Source: Salegentibacter_A chungangensis (lineage in GTDB: Bacteria; Bacteroidota; Bacteroidia; Flavobacteriales; Flavobacteriaceae). Taken from it: 64,000 nt of DNA. A program made the translations under genes and the position numbers. The notes beneath the pieces are model-generated. The model was not told where the DNA came from. It was given only the letters and a program-made list of their open reading frames with translations, and searched no databases. The DNA lies in NCBI RefSeq assembly GCF_042678405.1, contig NZ_JBHTLI010000001.1:744001-808000 (forward strand), in the 5' to 3' direction. The first letter of the stretch is position 1. The number at the start of each line of letters is the position of its first letter. This document shows positions 17,970 to 26,362 of this stretch, one piece after another.

Positions 17970-19187
17970 TTATATTTTTCTGATCGCCTCTGAAGGATTT
18001 AATTGAAGAGCTTTGTACGCCGGATAAATAGCCGATAGCAATGCGGTGATCAAACACATAATGGCAACTACTCCGTATTTTTGATCATCTAAAGCCGGAT
18101 AGATCACCGGACTAAATCCATAAGAAGATAGTCCTTCAGAGAACATGGAAATATTTATCCCATAATTCCCGAGTATTTTTACAGTCAGCCATCCTATCAA
18201 TAAACCTGCAGGGCAGCCTATTAATGAAAGGTAAAGGGTCTCAAGCATAATCATCAGGAATATTTTCAGCTTATTAAGCCCGATTGCCATAAGCATTCCC
18301 AACTCCCTAATACGCTCAAGGACTGACATGAGCATTGTGTTGACGATCCCAAATGTGAGGGCTAACAAAATTATTCCGGTGATGATGTAGGTGTAGAGAT
18401 TAAAGGATTCTATAACCAGTCTTAGCTCCGGGGCCATTTCTTTCCAGTCCTCCACCTTTGAACCGGGTGCTATACTATTTGAATATTCCTTTATGTAAGC
18501 CAGGTCTCCTTCACTTTTCAGAAGGATCGCGATTTCATTAGTCTCATCCTGATCAAGGCCTAAAAATTCTCTCAGCTTAGGTCTTAATATGTATACATTC
18601 ACTTCATCTAAAGAAAGGTTCCCCGAGCGGTATATCCCCCCAACCCTGAAAGCACCTGAAATAATATCAGAATTCACATCAGTGAAGGTGAGCACCACCT
18701 TGCTTTTCAATTTAACCTTCAGTTTTTTAGCTAGTTTTTCTCCAAGCAAGATCTCATTTTCTTTCCCTGATTCGAAATAACCTCCCTGCCTGACATTTTC
18801 ATTGAGCCGGATCTGCTGCTTTTCAGAATCAGGGTCTATCCCTATGATCTTTACCCCTCCTGCAGTTGTGGTAGAAGAGATCATTCCTGAGGTAATTACC
18901 CGGGAGCTTACCGATGCCACCTGGGGCTGGCTCCTGAGTTTTTCTAAAACCTCATTCGATCCGGGAACAGTAAGTTTTGCGTCATTCTCTTTTGAAAATA
19001 AAGGGTGGTGAATTTGGAGGTGAGAAAGCTGTTTAAAAACCGTTTCATCAATATTGTTCTTATACATCCCCCAGGCAAAGGCGAGAATAAAAATTCCTGC
19101 CCATAAACCAATGGCAATAGAACTTGTTACAATAAGACTTCGAGTTTTATTGCGCCAAATATTCCGCCAGGCAATTTGAACCAACAT
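17970..19187 (-). CDS. FtsX-like ABC transporter permease (second of two)
   Basis: The 405-residue protein has one N-terminal transmembrane helix (after WRNIWRNKTRSLIV), a large periplasmic MacB-like domain (about residues 45-250), then three helices (around TYIITGIILLALTFGIVNTMLM) with the cytoplasmic loop ERIRELGMLMAIGL typical of LolC/LolE. It is paralogous to the gene at 19190. Its start lies 2 bases after that gene's stop. Together they should form a heterodimeric permease for the ATPase at 17267. Confidence 0.92.
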   Translation of the reverse strand: MLVQIAWRNIWRNKTRSLIVTSSIAIGLWAGIFILAFAWGMYKNNIDETVFKQLSHLQIHHPLFSKENDAKLTVPGSNEVLEKLRSQPQVASVSSRVITSGMISSTTTAGGVKIIGIDPDSEKQQIRLNENVRQGGYFESGKENEILLGEKLAKKLKVKLKSKVVLTFTDVNSDIISGAFRVGGIYRSGNLSLDEVNVYILRPKLREFLGLDQDETNEIAILLKSEGDLAYIKEYSNSIAPGSKVEDWKEMAPELRLVIESFNLYTYIITGIILLALTFGIVNTMLMSVLERIRELGMLMAIGLNKLKIFLMIMLETLYLSLIGCPAGLLIGWLTVKILGNYGINISMFSEGLSSYGFSPVIYPALDDQKYGVVAIMCLITALLSAIYPAYKALQLNPSEAIRKI

Positions 19188-19189
19188 CT

Positions 19190-20410
19190 TTAACTATTTA
19201 TAGCATCTATAGGTTTGAGCTTCATTACTTTTATTCCCGGATATAATGCCAGGATAATTGACAGCAACAATACAATCGAGGCTTGAATGAGGAAAATTCT
19301 ATGATCTTCAGAAAAAAAGATGATCGGATCTATTCCATAGGTTTGATAGACTTCCTTAAGTTCTCCTGTAAAATGAATCGGGTTTTCAGTGAACCACAGG
19401 ATTACAAGACGGGCTCCTACCACCCCGGCAAAGCAACCAATTAAAGAGATCATTACCGACTCCAGCAGAAGGATAAGTGCCAGTAATTGTTTCTTCATTC
19501 CTATGGCGATAAGGATCCCAAATTCTCTAAGTCTTTCAAAGGTCATCATAAGTAAGGTTCCGAAAAGCCCGAAAGAGATTATCAGGTAAAGTATTCCTAT
19601 TATTATCAAATGCCCGGTACTGTCAGCTTCTATAAACTGGTCTATTTCCGGCATCATTTCCTTCCAGGTCATGATCTCATATTTTTCGGGATCAATACGG
19701 GCATCTATATTTGATTTTAAATCTTCAAGGTCCGCTGATTTCTTCAGCATTATAGAGATGGCGGTAAGGCGATTTTCAGCACCATACATTGCCTGGGCCT
19801 GTGAAAGAGGCATATAGACAATATTATCATTCAATTCAGGTGATCCCATACTTATAACACCTTTTATCAGGTATTTTCCTGCGGCGCTGCTTGCATGATA
19901 TCCCTGGCCAAGCAAGACCAGGCTATCATTAATTTTCAAATGAAGATGTGATGCCAGTCCTTCCCCTATCACCACTGCATTTTCATTTTCACTCTCCAGA
20001 TACTGCCCGTCAGTTATTTTTTCATGAAGGTTATTAACCGTTTTTTCTTTCAGAGGATCAACTCCCAGGATCATAACTCCTTTTGTTTTATCCCCGGAAG
20101 AAGCAAGCGCAAAACTTTCCAGGCGAGGCATTATCTGGGTAACCCCGGGTTGTTGCAGTAACTTTTGGTTCAACTCAGGCTTAGACTCAAAAGTGTTGTC
20201 TATAGATTGTTCCTCCCAATAGCCTTTTTGATGAACCTGTAGGTAGCCGGAAGAATAGCTCACCATATTCCTGATCATATTTTCATACACTCCATCGGTG
20301 ACAGATCTTGTGAGGATGGCGAGCAACACGGCAAAGAAAACCGAGGTTGCGGTAATTAGCGTTCGTCGCTTATTACGCCAGATATTTAACCATGCGATCT
20401 TTAAAAACAT
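19190..20410 (-). CDS. FtsX-like ABC transporter permease (first of two)
   Basis: The protein (406 residues from the ATG at 20410) shows the same layout as its neighbour: WLNIWRNKRRTLIT at the N-terminus, a MacB-like periplasmic domain, and a C-terminal three-helix FtsX domain with FERLREFGILIAIGM. A GTG one codon upstream (20413) is possible. The ATG is favoured because it makes a TGATG stop/start overlap with the LolA-like gene, implying coupled translation. This could be the LolC/E-like partner that contacts the LolA-like protein. Confidence 0.92.
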   Translation of the reverse strand: MFLKIAWLNIWRNKRRTLITATSVFFAVLLAILTRSVTDGVYENMIRNMVSYSSGYLQVHQKGYWEEQSIDNTFESKPELNQKLLQQPGVTQIMPRLESFALASSGDKTKGVMILGVDPLKEKTVNNLHEKITDGQYLESENENAVVIGEGLASHLHLKINDSLVLLGQGYHASSAAGKYLIKGVISMGSPELNDNIVYMPLSQAQAMYGAENRLTAISIMLKKSADLEDLKSNIDARIDPEKYEIMTWKEMMPEIDQFIEADSTGHLIIIGILYLIISFGLFGTLLMMTFERLREFGILIAIGMKKQLLALILLLESVMISLIGCFAGVVGARLVILWFTENPIHFTGELKEVYQTYGIDPIIFFSEDHRIFLIQASIVLLLSIILALYPGIKVMKLKPIDAINS

Positions 20411-21177
20411 CACTTCAATTGTTTCATATTACGGGTAGTGAAGAAGCTGTCATTGATGTCTTTATCAAAAACAATATCCTTGTAAATGATCAGTGTTTTG
20501 TAACCTGGTTTATCTACCGGGATCATTTCAATTTTAGAGGTGACCTTTCTGCCGCCCAAAATTTTAATTTCTCCGGAATTCATCACATTTACCAGTTCTC
20601 CATCTTCATCATAGAACTCGGCTTTTAACTGCAAAAATTCCTCGGTGTCTATCCAGATAATTACCTTTTCCCAAACTATTGCTGCATCGGGCTTCGGAAT
20701 CATCTCAATTTTATAGGTTTCTTTGCCATTTATTTCCTCTTTGCCTAGAATTCTATGTTCATAATCCTGCACGGTTGATGCCTCTTTAACGAGGTCATCA
20801 TTCGTGAAATCGGTGCCCATCCAGCTTTGAGACATCATAGAAGGAGGTAATTTTATGGTTCTCTCGATAGAGGGTACCCAATTCCATACTTCTTTCATTC
20901 TTTTAAGAAAAGCCGTGCCTTTCTCTTTGGCCGGAGATTTAACCAGAATCATGGAGTAATCATCGCCTTTGCTCCAGGCTTTCATCCTCATTTCACGTTT
21001 CCAGGTAGGCCTGATGATCTGTATATCGATCTCGGCTGCCGAAGTCTTTCCCCGCATGTTCTCATCGGCTTTTTGTACAATTTCCCTGGCGCTTAGGTCT
21101 TGCTGTGCCTGTATGCCAAGTGGTGAGATCATCACAAATGTGATAATCAGAATTTTAAGGGCATGAATTTTTTTCAT
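20410..21177 (-). CDS. LolA-like outer-membrane lipoprotein-sorting protein (first gene of operon)
   Basis: The 255-residue periplasmic protein has a signal peptide (ending MISPLGIQAQQ) and the LolA-like beta-fold. After it come DLSAREIVQKADENMRG, the conserved RPTWKREMRMKAW stretch, KEKGTAFLK and IKLPPSMMSQSWMGTDFTNDDLV. This matches the outer-membrane lipoprotein-sorting protein group (LolA_like), not classical LolA. It leads a five-gene operon with two FtsX permeases, an ATPase and a barrel. The cargo is not known. Confidence 0.88.
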   Translation of the reverse strand: MKKIHALKILIITFVMISPLGIQAQQDLSAREIVQKADENMRGKTSAAEIDIQIIRPTWKREMRMKAWSKGDDYSMILVKSPAKEKGTAFLKRMKEVWNWVPSIERTIKLPPSMMSQSWMGTDFTNDDLVKEASTVQDYEHRILGKEEINGKETYKIEMIPKPDAAIVWEKVIIWIDTEEFLQLKAEFYDEDGELVNVMNSGEIKILGGRKVTSKIEMIPVDKPGYKTLIIYKDIVFDKDINDSFFTTRNMKQLK

Positions 21178-21436
21178 AATCTTAAAATTACTAACTCTAG
21201 GTGTAGAAAAATATGATGTTTGTCATCCTAAAAATTAAGTTATCTGTTAATCAGGTTATTGCCTCTTTATTGAGAAGTGACTAGAAAAGTGTTTACAGGG
21301 AATTTTTAGGGAACCGGGATGTATAAGCTGCCGGTATTTCGGATATTACTCTTATGTATTATTCAAAATTAACAGGCTATTGTGTGTAATATTGACTAAT
21401 TTTTAAGAAATTTACTGATAAAACATCGACTTTGTT

Positions 21437-21901
21437 ATGAAAAAATACAGTATTCCAATTAAATACGGGGTCGCCATTTCGGCGGGTCTCATCGCTTATT
21501 TTCTAATTCTGTCGCTCTTTAATCTGCATATTAACCCTATCTACAGTTTATTCAACGGCGTGATTATGGGATATGGTATGTTTGAGGCTATTAAACATTA
21601 CCAGTTACAGCAGGGTAAAAAATTTAAATATCAGAAGGGTTTTATGGCCTTGTTGTTAACGGGCTTTAATGCCACTATTATTTTCACCATTTTCTTCGGG
21701 ATTTATGCTACAGAGATCAATCCTGATTTTCCCGATAATTTGCTCACTATGTGGCGAACAGACTATGGCACGGGGATAGGGATCATTCTGTTTGTAGTTG
21801 CTATTATGGGGTTTGCCACGACTTTGGTTCTTGCCCTTACATTTATGCAGCTTTTTAAGGATTCCTGGAACACAAAAAGCAGCCAGAAGCATTCGGTCTA
21901 A
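21437..21901 (+). CDS. DUF4199-family membrane protein
   Basis: The 154-residue protein has four hydrophobic segments (about residues 9-28, 38-56, 68-90 and 110-135) with short charged loops. The pattern and length fit DUF4199 proteins of Bacteroidota, of unknown function. It stands alone ahead of the ribosomal genes. The upstream 260 bases (21178-21436) contain no other gene that I can see. Confidence 0.7.
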   Translation: MKKYSIPIKYGVAISAGLIAYFLILSLFNLHINPIYSLFNGVIMGYGMFEAIKHYQLQQGKKFKYQKGFMALLLTGFNATIIFTIFFGIYATEINPDFPDNLLTMWRTDYGTGIGIILFVVAIMGFATTLVLALTFMQLFKDSWNTKSSQKHSV

Positions 21902-21915
21902 AAAAACCGAAAGAC

Positions 21916-21946
21916 TTTGCCAATTAATTATTTAGAAGTATATTTG
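21916..21946 (+). promoter_or_regulatory. Predicted promoter of rplU-rpmA
   Basis: TTTG (21916-21919), a 19-nt spacer, then TATATTTG (21939-21946): both elements match the Bacteroidota -33/-7 consensus. The start codon is 62 nt downstream. Confidence 0.8.
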
Positions 21947-22007
21947 CACCCGCTTGCGCAGATGCAGGCTTGTTTATTTTATAAAATAATTAATTAATCG
22001 ATACGCT

Positions 22008-22493
22008 ATGTACGCAATTGTAGAGATAGCAGGGCAGCAATTTAAAGTTGCAAAAGACCAAAAAGTATTCGTTAATCGTTTGGCGGGAGAAGAAGGAGAT
22101 AAGCTTTCTTTCGATAAAGTTCTTCTAACAGGAGACGGAAACGATGTTACTTTAGGCGCCCCGGCTATAGAAGGTGCTTCGGTAGGGGCAAAGATCACTC
22201 GCCACCTAAAGGGTGATAAAGTTATTGTTTTCAAAAAGAAAAGACGTAAGGGTTACCGTGTTAAGAACGGTCACCGTCAGGCTTTAACCGAGATCGTTAT
22301 TGAAAGCATTTCTGCCAAAGGAGGCAAAAAAGCTGCTGCTCCAAAGAAAAAAGAGGAGCCAAAGGCTAAAGAAGATGACTCTAAAGATTTAAGCAAACAC
22401 ACGGTTGCTGAATTGAAAGAGATGGCTAAAGAAAGAGGACTTGAGGGATATTCTTCTATGAAGAAAGCCGAACTAATCGAAGCTTTAAGCTAA
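22008..22493 (+). CDS. rplU: 50S ribosomal protein L21 (bL21) with C-terminal extension
   Basis: Residues 1-103 are standard L21 (MYAIVEIAGQQFKVAKDQ; KKRRKGYRVKNGHRQ). Residues about 104-161 are an extra tail: a Lys/Ala/Glu-rich linker followed by a short helical module LSKHTVAELKEMAKERGLEG with a SMKKAELIEAL ending, which looks like a SAP/Rho-N-type nucleic-acid-binding helix-extended-loop-helix. Longer L21 proteins of this kind occur in Bacteroidota. L21 binds 23S rRNA. It is co-transcribed with rpmA. Confidence 0.97.
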   Translation: MYAIVEIAGQQFKVAKDQKVFVNRLAGEEGDKLSFDKVLLTGDGNDVTLGAPAIEGASVGAKITRHLKGDKVIVFKKKRRKGYRVKNGHRQALTEIVIESISAKGGKKAAAPKKKEEPKAKEDDSKDLSKHTVAELKEMAKERGLEGYSSMKKAELIEALS

Positions 22494-22523
22494 ATTATTA
22501 ATCTACTAAAAACCTAAAATAAG

Positions 22524-22784
22524 ATGGCACACAAAAAAGGAGTTGGTAGTTCCAAGAACGGTAGAGAATCAGAATCGAAACGCTTAGGTGTGAAGATCTT
22601 CGGAGGACAAGCTGCCGTTGCCGGAAACATCATCGTAAGACAAAGGGGTACTGCACACAATCCAGGTGAGAATGTGTATGCAGGAAAAGACCATACTTTA
22701 CATGCCAAAGTTGATGGTATCGTAAAATTCACTAAAAAGAAAAATGATAAATCATACGTTTCTGTTGAGCCTTTCGAAGCTTAA
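22524..22784 (+). CDS. rpmA: 50S ribosomal protein L27 (bL27)
   Basis: 86 residues, starting MAHKKGVGSSKNGRESESK, with RLGVKIFGGQ and GTAHNPGENVY: complete L27. The N-terminus reaches the peptidyl transferase centre. There is no Firmicutes-type cleavable extension. It follows rplU by 30 bases, the usual order, and is followed by a strong terminator. Confidence 0.98.
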   Translation: MAHKKGVGSSKNGRESESKRLGVKIFGGQAAVAGNIIVRQRGTAHNPGENVYAGKDHTLHAKVDGIVKFTKKKNDKSYVSVEPFEA

Positions 22785-22810
22785 TTGAACTTTCTTTTTA
22801 AGAACCAATA

Positions 22811-22843
22811 AAAAGCCTTTCTGAATTCAGAAAGGCTTTTTTT
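22811..22843 (+). terminator. Rho-independent terminator of rplU-rpmA
   Basis: A perfect inverted repeat centred on GAATTC (AAAAGCCTTTCTGAATTCAGAAAGGCTTTT is 22811-22840) ends in a T-run. Confidence 0.92.
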
Positions 22844-22874
22844 GTATCTTTAGTAGTTACAAACATTCAGTGTT

Positions 22875-23210
22875 ATGGACTATATCACGGTATTTACTAC
22901 TACAGATCACAGCGAGGTTTCTATAATAAAAGGGCTTTTTGACCAGGAGAATGTACATTATAAGATCCTGGATGAAAACCGGGAACTGGATACAGGCATG
23001 TCTGAAGTGCGTATCCAGGTTTCTGAAGAAGACAGGGTGAAGGCGCGGGAGATCCTGCATGAAGGTGGCCTTTTGGGAGGATCGCGCAAGGCCGTTACTG
23101 CCTGGCACAGCCGCAGGAAACCTGTGAAAAAATGGATGTTCGTGTTTCTTGCAGCTTTAATAGTAGTGCTCGTTGCTTTACTGGTAATGTGGTTTATGAG
23201 TGCGGAATAA
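22875..23210 (+). CDS. DUF2007-type small protein with C-terminal membrane helix
   Basis: The 111-residue protein has an N-terminal ferredoxin-like putative signal-transducing domain (FTTTDHSEVSIIKGLFDQENVHYK) as in DUF2007. A basic stretch (SRRKPVKKW) follows, then one C-terminal transmembrane helix (about residues 88-109), predicted to leave the domain in the cytoplasm. Function unknown. A near-consensus -7 box (TATCTTTA) lies just upstream; it ends in a convergent terminator shared with ahcY. Confidence 0.75.
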   Translation: MDYITVFTTTDHSEVSIIKGLFDQENVHYKILDENRELDTGMSEVRIQVSEEDRVKAREILHEGGLLGGSRKAVTAWHSRRKPVKKWMFVFLAALIVVLVALLVMWFMSAE

Positions 23211-23233
23211 TATATATTGAACCTGATATAAAT

Positions 23234-23267
23234 AAAAAATCCTTTCTGGTACCAGAAAGGATTTTTT
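23234..23267. terminator. Bidirectional terminator between DUF2007 gene and ahcY
   Basis: A perfect inverted repeat (AAAAAATCCTTTCTGG against CCAGAAAGGATTTTTT) centred on GGTACC has A- and T-runs on both sides. Confidence 0.92.
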
Positions 23268-23289
23268 ATTGGGTAAATCCGTGTTTGGA

Positions 23290-24606
23290 TTAGTATCTGT
23301 AATATTCAGGTTTGAATGGGCCATTAACTTCCACGCCAATATAGTCTGCCTGTTCCTGGTTCAGTTCGGTTAGTTCAACCCCGATTCTTTCCAGGTGAAG
23401 TTTGGCAACCTTTTCATCCAGATGCTTCGGAAGCATATAAACTTCATTCTCGTACTTGTCTGAATTGTTCCAAAGCTCGATCTGTGCAAGGGTCTGGTTG
23501 GTGAATGAGTTACTCATCACAAAACTTGGGTGACCTGTTGCGCAACCAAGGTTTACAAGACGCCCTTCAGCAAGAAGGATGATGTCTTTTCCGGCTATGG
23601 TGTATTTGTCTACCTGTGGTTTGATCTCATCTTTAGTATCGCCGTAGTTTTCATTCAGCCAGGCAACAGCAATTTCATTGTCAAAATGCCCGATATTGCA
23701 AACGATGGTTTTGTCTTTCATCGCCTTAAAATGTTCTCCTCTAACGATGTCCTTGTTTCCGGTAGTGGTGATCACGATATCGGCTTTCGGAAGTACGGTC
23801 TCAAGTCTTTTTACTTCAAACCCGTCCATTGCCGCCTGAAGCGCACAAATTGGGTCGATCTCGGTTACGGTAACAATAGATCCTGCACCTCTGAAAGAAG
23901 CTGCAGTACCTTTACCAACGTCTCCGTATCCGCAAACCACAACTCTTTTTCCGGCAAGCATTACATCGGTAGCACGACGAATTGCATCTACCGCACTCTC
24001 ACGACATCCGTATTTATTATCAAATTTCGACTTGGTAACAGAATCGTTTACATTGATGGCCGGCATTGGCAGCGTTCCCTTCTTCATACGTTCGTACAAA
24101 CGGTGAACCCCGGTAGTGGTTTCTTCAGAAAGTCCTTTAATGCCCTCGGCAAGTTCAGGATACTGGTCAAAGACCATATTGGTAAGATCTCCGCCATCAT
24201 CAAGGATCATATTAAGAGGCTTTCTCTCTTCTCCAAAGAAAAGGGTTTGCTCTATACACCAGTTGAACTCCTCTTCGTTCATTCCTTTCCAGGCATAAAC
24301 CGGAATTCCGGCAGCGGCAATTGCAGCAGCAGCGTGATCCTGGGTAGAGAAAATATTACAGGAACTCCAGGTAACATCGGCACCAAGAGCAACAAGGGTT
24401 TCGATGAGTACAGCAGTCTGTACGGTCATATGCAAACAACCGGCAATTCTGGCCCCTTTTAGAGGCTGCTCCTCTTTATATTCTTCACGAAGCGCCATTA
24501 ATCCCGGCATCTCTGCCTCGGCAAGTTCTATTTCCTTTCTTCCCCAATCGGCAAGGGAGATATCTTTAACTTTATAAGCCGTATAAGGCACTGTTTTAGT
24601 TGACAT
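23290..24606 (-). CDS. ahcY: Adenosylhomocysteinase (SAH hydrolase)
   Basis: The 438-residue cytoplasmic enzyme splits S-adenosylhomocysteine into adenosine and homocysteine, recycling the product of methyltransferases, with bound NAD. Motifs seen are GCLHMTVQTAVLIETL, SCNIFSTQDHAAAAI, NVNDSVTKSKFDNKYGCRES (substrate and catalytic Lys region), the Rossmann loop GYGDVGKGTA, and the C-terminal KPEYYRY. It is full length. It is divergent from the phosphopantetheinyl transferase gene. Confidence 0.98.
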   Translation of the reverse strand: MSTKTVPYTAYKVKDISLADWGRKEIELAEAEMPGLMALREEYKEEQPLKGARIAGCLHMTVQTAVLIETLVALGADVTWSSCNIFSTQDHAAAAIAAAGIPVYAWKGMNEEEFNWCIEQTLFFGEERKPLNMILDDGGDLTNMVFDQYPELAEGIKGLSEETTTGVHRLYERMKKGTLPMPAINVNDSVTKSKFDNKYGCRESAVDAIRRATDVMLAGKRVVVCGYGDVGKGTAASFRGAGSIVTVTEIDPICALQAAMDGFEVKRLETVLPKADIVITTTGNKDIVRGEHFKAMKDKTIVCNIGHFDNEIAVAWLNENYGDTKDEIKPQVDKYTIAGKDIILLAEGRLVNLGCATGHPSFVMSNSFTNQTLAQIELWNNSDKYENEVYMLPKHLDEKVAKLHLERIGVELTELNQEQADYIGVEVNGPFKPEYYRY

Positions 24607-24638
24607 ATTATTATATTTGAATAATTAGCAATTTCTTG

Positions 24639-24646
24639 CAAAAATA
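24639..24646 (-). promoter_or_regulatory. Predicted -7 box of ahcY
   Basis: Reading leftward, TATTTTTG matches TAnnTTTG, 32 nt before the ahcY start. No properly spaced -33 TTG is clear. Confidence 0.45.
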
Positions 24647-24667
24647 CATAATCTAGAACAATTCTAC

Positions 24668-25321
24668 ATGCCTCTTTACAAAAGAATAACACCGAACGAT
24701 CACACTAAAGTCTTCATTTGGAAGGTGGAAGAGTCCCTCGACTGGTTAAGCCGGGGTATAAAACTCACCCCGCATTGTGAAAGGCGGGTGAACGGAATGA
24801 AATCGGAGATCCACAGGCGTGGATTTATGAGTATCAGGCATTTGATGGCCGAGGCCGGTTATGTAGACCACGACCTTTTCTATGATGAACTGGGAAAACC
24901 GCACTTGAGGGATGGGAAGAACATTTCGATAACTCATTCTTTCAATTTCACCGGGATCATAGTGAGCGATGAAAAGGTGGGGATCGATATCGAGAAGCAG
25001 AGAAATAAAATTCTTAAGATCGCTGAGAAATTCACGCCTCTTGAAGAGTATCATACGCTCGCAAATGAAGATGCGCTTATCAGGAAGCTTACCATCGTTT
25101 GGGGGGCTAAGGAATCTATCTATAAGATGTATGCCGAGCCGGGACTTGGATTCCTGCAGCATATCAATGTCACCGATTTCGATTTTGACGATTCCAAGAC
25201 CACGGCTAAGGTTTCTTTTAACGGGAATTCGTCATTTTATAAGCTGAATTTCCTCGAGTTTGAAGGCTTTACCTGCGTTTATGGTTCGCCCGAGACCGAA
25301 AAGCTCAAAAAGGAATCCTGA
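24668..25321 (+). CDS. 4'-phosphopantetheinyl transferase superfamily protein
   Basis: The 217-residue enzyme is predicted to transfer the phosphopantetheine arm from CoA to a carrier protein. It has both superfamily motifs: VGIDIEKQ (magnesium-binding Asp and Glu, about residues 101-107) and WGAKESIYKMY (about 148-158), with the preceding FTPLEEY. Its size is of the Sfp type rather than the short AcpS type. The stop overlaps the next start by one base (TGATG), so it is coupled to the GGGP-synthase-like gene. Its target carrier is unknown. Confidence 0.9.
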   Translation: MPLYKRITPNDHTKVFIWKVEESLDWLSRGIKLTPHCERRVNGMKSEIHRRGFMSIRHLMAEAGYVDHDLFYDELGKPHLRDGKNISITHSFNFTGIIVSDEKVGIDIEKQRNKILKIAEKFTPLEEYHTLANEDALIRKLTIVWGAKESIYKMYAEPGLGFLQHINVTDFDFDDSKTTAKVSFNGNSSFYKLNFLEFEGFTCVYGSPETEKLKKES

Positions 25322-26025
25322 TGAACGGATTATATTCCCAACTTGAGGCTAAGCTGGCTTCTGGAGAAAAACAGCTGGCTGTACTTATAGATCCCGATAA
25401 ATTCAATGATACCGAAGCCGAAGAGTTTATTAAAAGACTTCCCGAAGGCGTCACGCATATATTTGTTGGTGGCAGTACCGTAGAAGATGAAAAGACCGCG
25501 CTTAGCGTAACAGCGGTTAAGAAATATACCAATCTTCCGGTTATACTTTTTCCCGGAAGTCACACCCAGATCACTGACGCCGCAGATGGAATTCTGTTCC
25601 TAAGCCTTATCTCTGGGAGAAATCCTGAGTATTTAATAGAACAACAGGTGAGATCGGTGCAAAAACTGCGTGATTCGAAGCTCGAAATTATTCCCACCGG
25701 ATACGTGCTGATAGACGGGGGAAAGGAATGTGCCGTACAGAGAGTAAGTAATACCAGGCCCATCCCGCAAACCGAGGTCGAAACAGTAGTGCATACATCG
25801 CTCGCAGGTCAGTTTTCGGGAAAGAAACTCATCTATCTTGAGGCAGGAAGCGGAGCCTTAAAGCCTGTTTCTGAAGAGATCGTAGGAGAGGTGAAGAAGG
25901 CGATTAATATCCCCCTGATCGTTGGAGGAGGAATAAGAAGTCGGGAGCAGCTGGAACGAGCCTTTAAAGCCGGTGCCGATCTTGTGGTTATTGGAACCGC
26001 TTTCGAGAACGGAGGCTTAAATTAA
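25321..26025 (+). CDS. Geranylgeranylglyceryl phosphate synthase-like TIM-barrel enzyme (GGGPS/PcrB family)
   Basis: The 234-residue protein is a GGGPS/PcrB-family prenyltransferase, which in archaea joins sn-glycerol-1-phosphate with geranylgeranyl diphosphate to make ether lipid. Motifs are LIDPDKFN, HIFVGGSTVEDE, YLEAGSGA, VGGGIRSREQL and GADLVVIGTAFE, the phosphate-binding loops of the barrel. Bacteroidota carry a distinct subgroup of this family. Whether the substrate here is the C20 donor cannot be told by eye. It overlaps the phosphopantetheinyl transferase gene by one base. Confidence 0.9.
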   Translation: MNGLYSQLEAKLASGEKQLAVLIDPDKFNDTEAEEFIKRLPEGVTHIFVGGSTVEDEKTALSVTAVKKYTNLPVILFPGSHTQITDAADGILFLSLISGRNPEYLIEQQVRSVQKLRDSKLEIIPTGYVLIDGGKECAVQRVSNTRPIPQTEVETVVHTSLAGQFSGKKLIYLEAGSGALKPVSEEIVGEVKKAINIPLIVGGGIRSREQLERAFKAGADLVVIGTAFENGGLN

Positions 26026-26067
26026 GTGATTTTATCTGCAGAAATGTGAGGCCCTTTAAATTATGCC

Positions 26068-26075
26068 TAACTTTG
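26068..26075 (+). promoter_or_regulatory. Predicted -7 box of the thiamine-binding protein/pnuC operon
   Basis: TAACTTTG is an exact match to TAnnTTTG, 26 nt before the ATG at 26102. It covers an upstream in-frame ATG at 26063, which is therefore unlikely to be the start. Confidence 0.6.
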
Positions 26076-26101
26076 GGTTTGACAAAAAACACTGTGTTAA
26101 A

Positions 26102-26362
26102 ATGAAAATTTCAGTAGAACTTACCCTGACTCCAATTCAGGACGATTTTGAACCTGCTATCATCAATTTTATAAAGAAGTTAAGGGCTTCAGGGCTCACG
26201 GTTAAAGAGAATCCTTTAAGCACCCAGGTTTATGGGGATTATGATGAGGTGATGGGCTTGCTGAACACCGAGATCAAATCTGCATTCGAAGCCATAGACC
26301 GCGGACTTATGTATATGAAAATTGTGAAATCTGACCGAAGCGAATATGCAGCCGATTTTTGA
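26102..26362 (+). CDS. MTH1187/YkoF-type thiamine-binding protein
   Basis: The 86-residue protein starts MKISVELTLTPIQDDFEPAI and continues LTVKENPLSTQVYGDYDEVMGLL, the pattern of the MTH1187/UPF0045 family. Several members bind thiamine or its HMP moiety with a ferredoxin-like fold. The ATG at 26102 gives the normal family length. Its end overlaps the start of the PnuC-type transporter gene by 17 bases, so the two are translated together. A link to vitamin transport is therefore likely. Confidence 0.8.
   Translation: MKISVELTLTPIQDDFEPAIINFIKKLRASGLTVKENPLSTQVYGDYDEVMGLLNTEIKSAFEAIDRGLMYMKIVKSDRSEYAADF

Noticed and set aside
23530..24462. 310-codon ORF opposite ahcY
   Set aside because: It lies wholly within a certain enzyme gene on the other strand, with no family motif and a low-quality composition.
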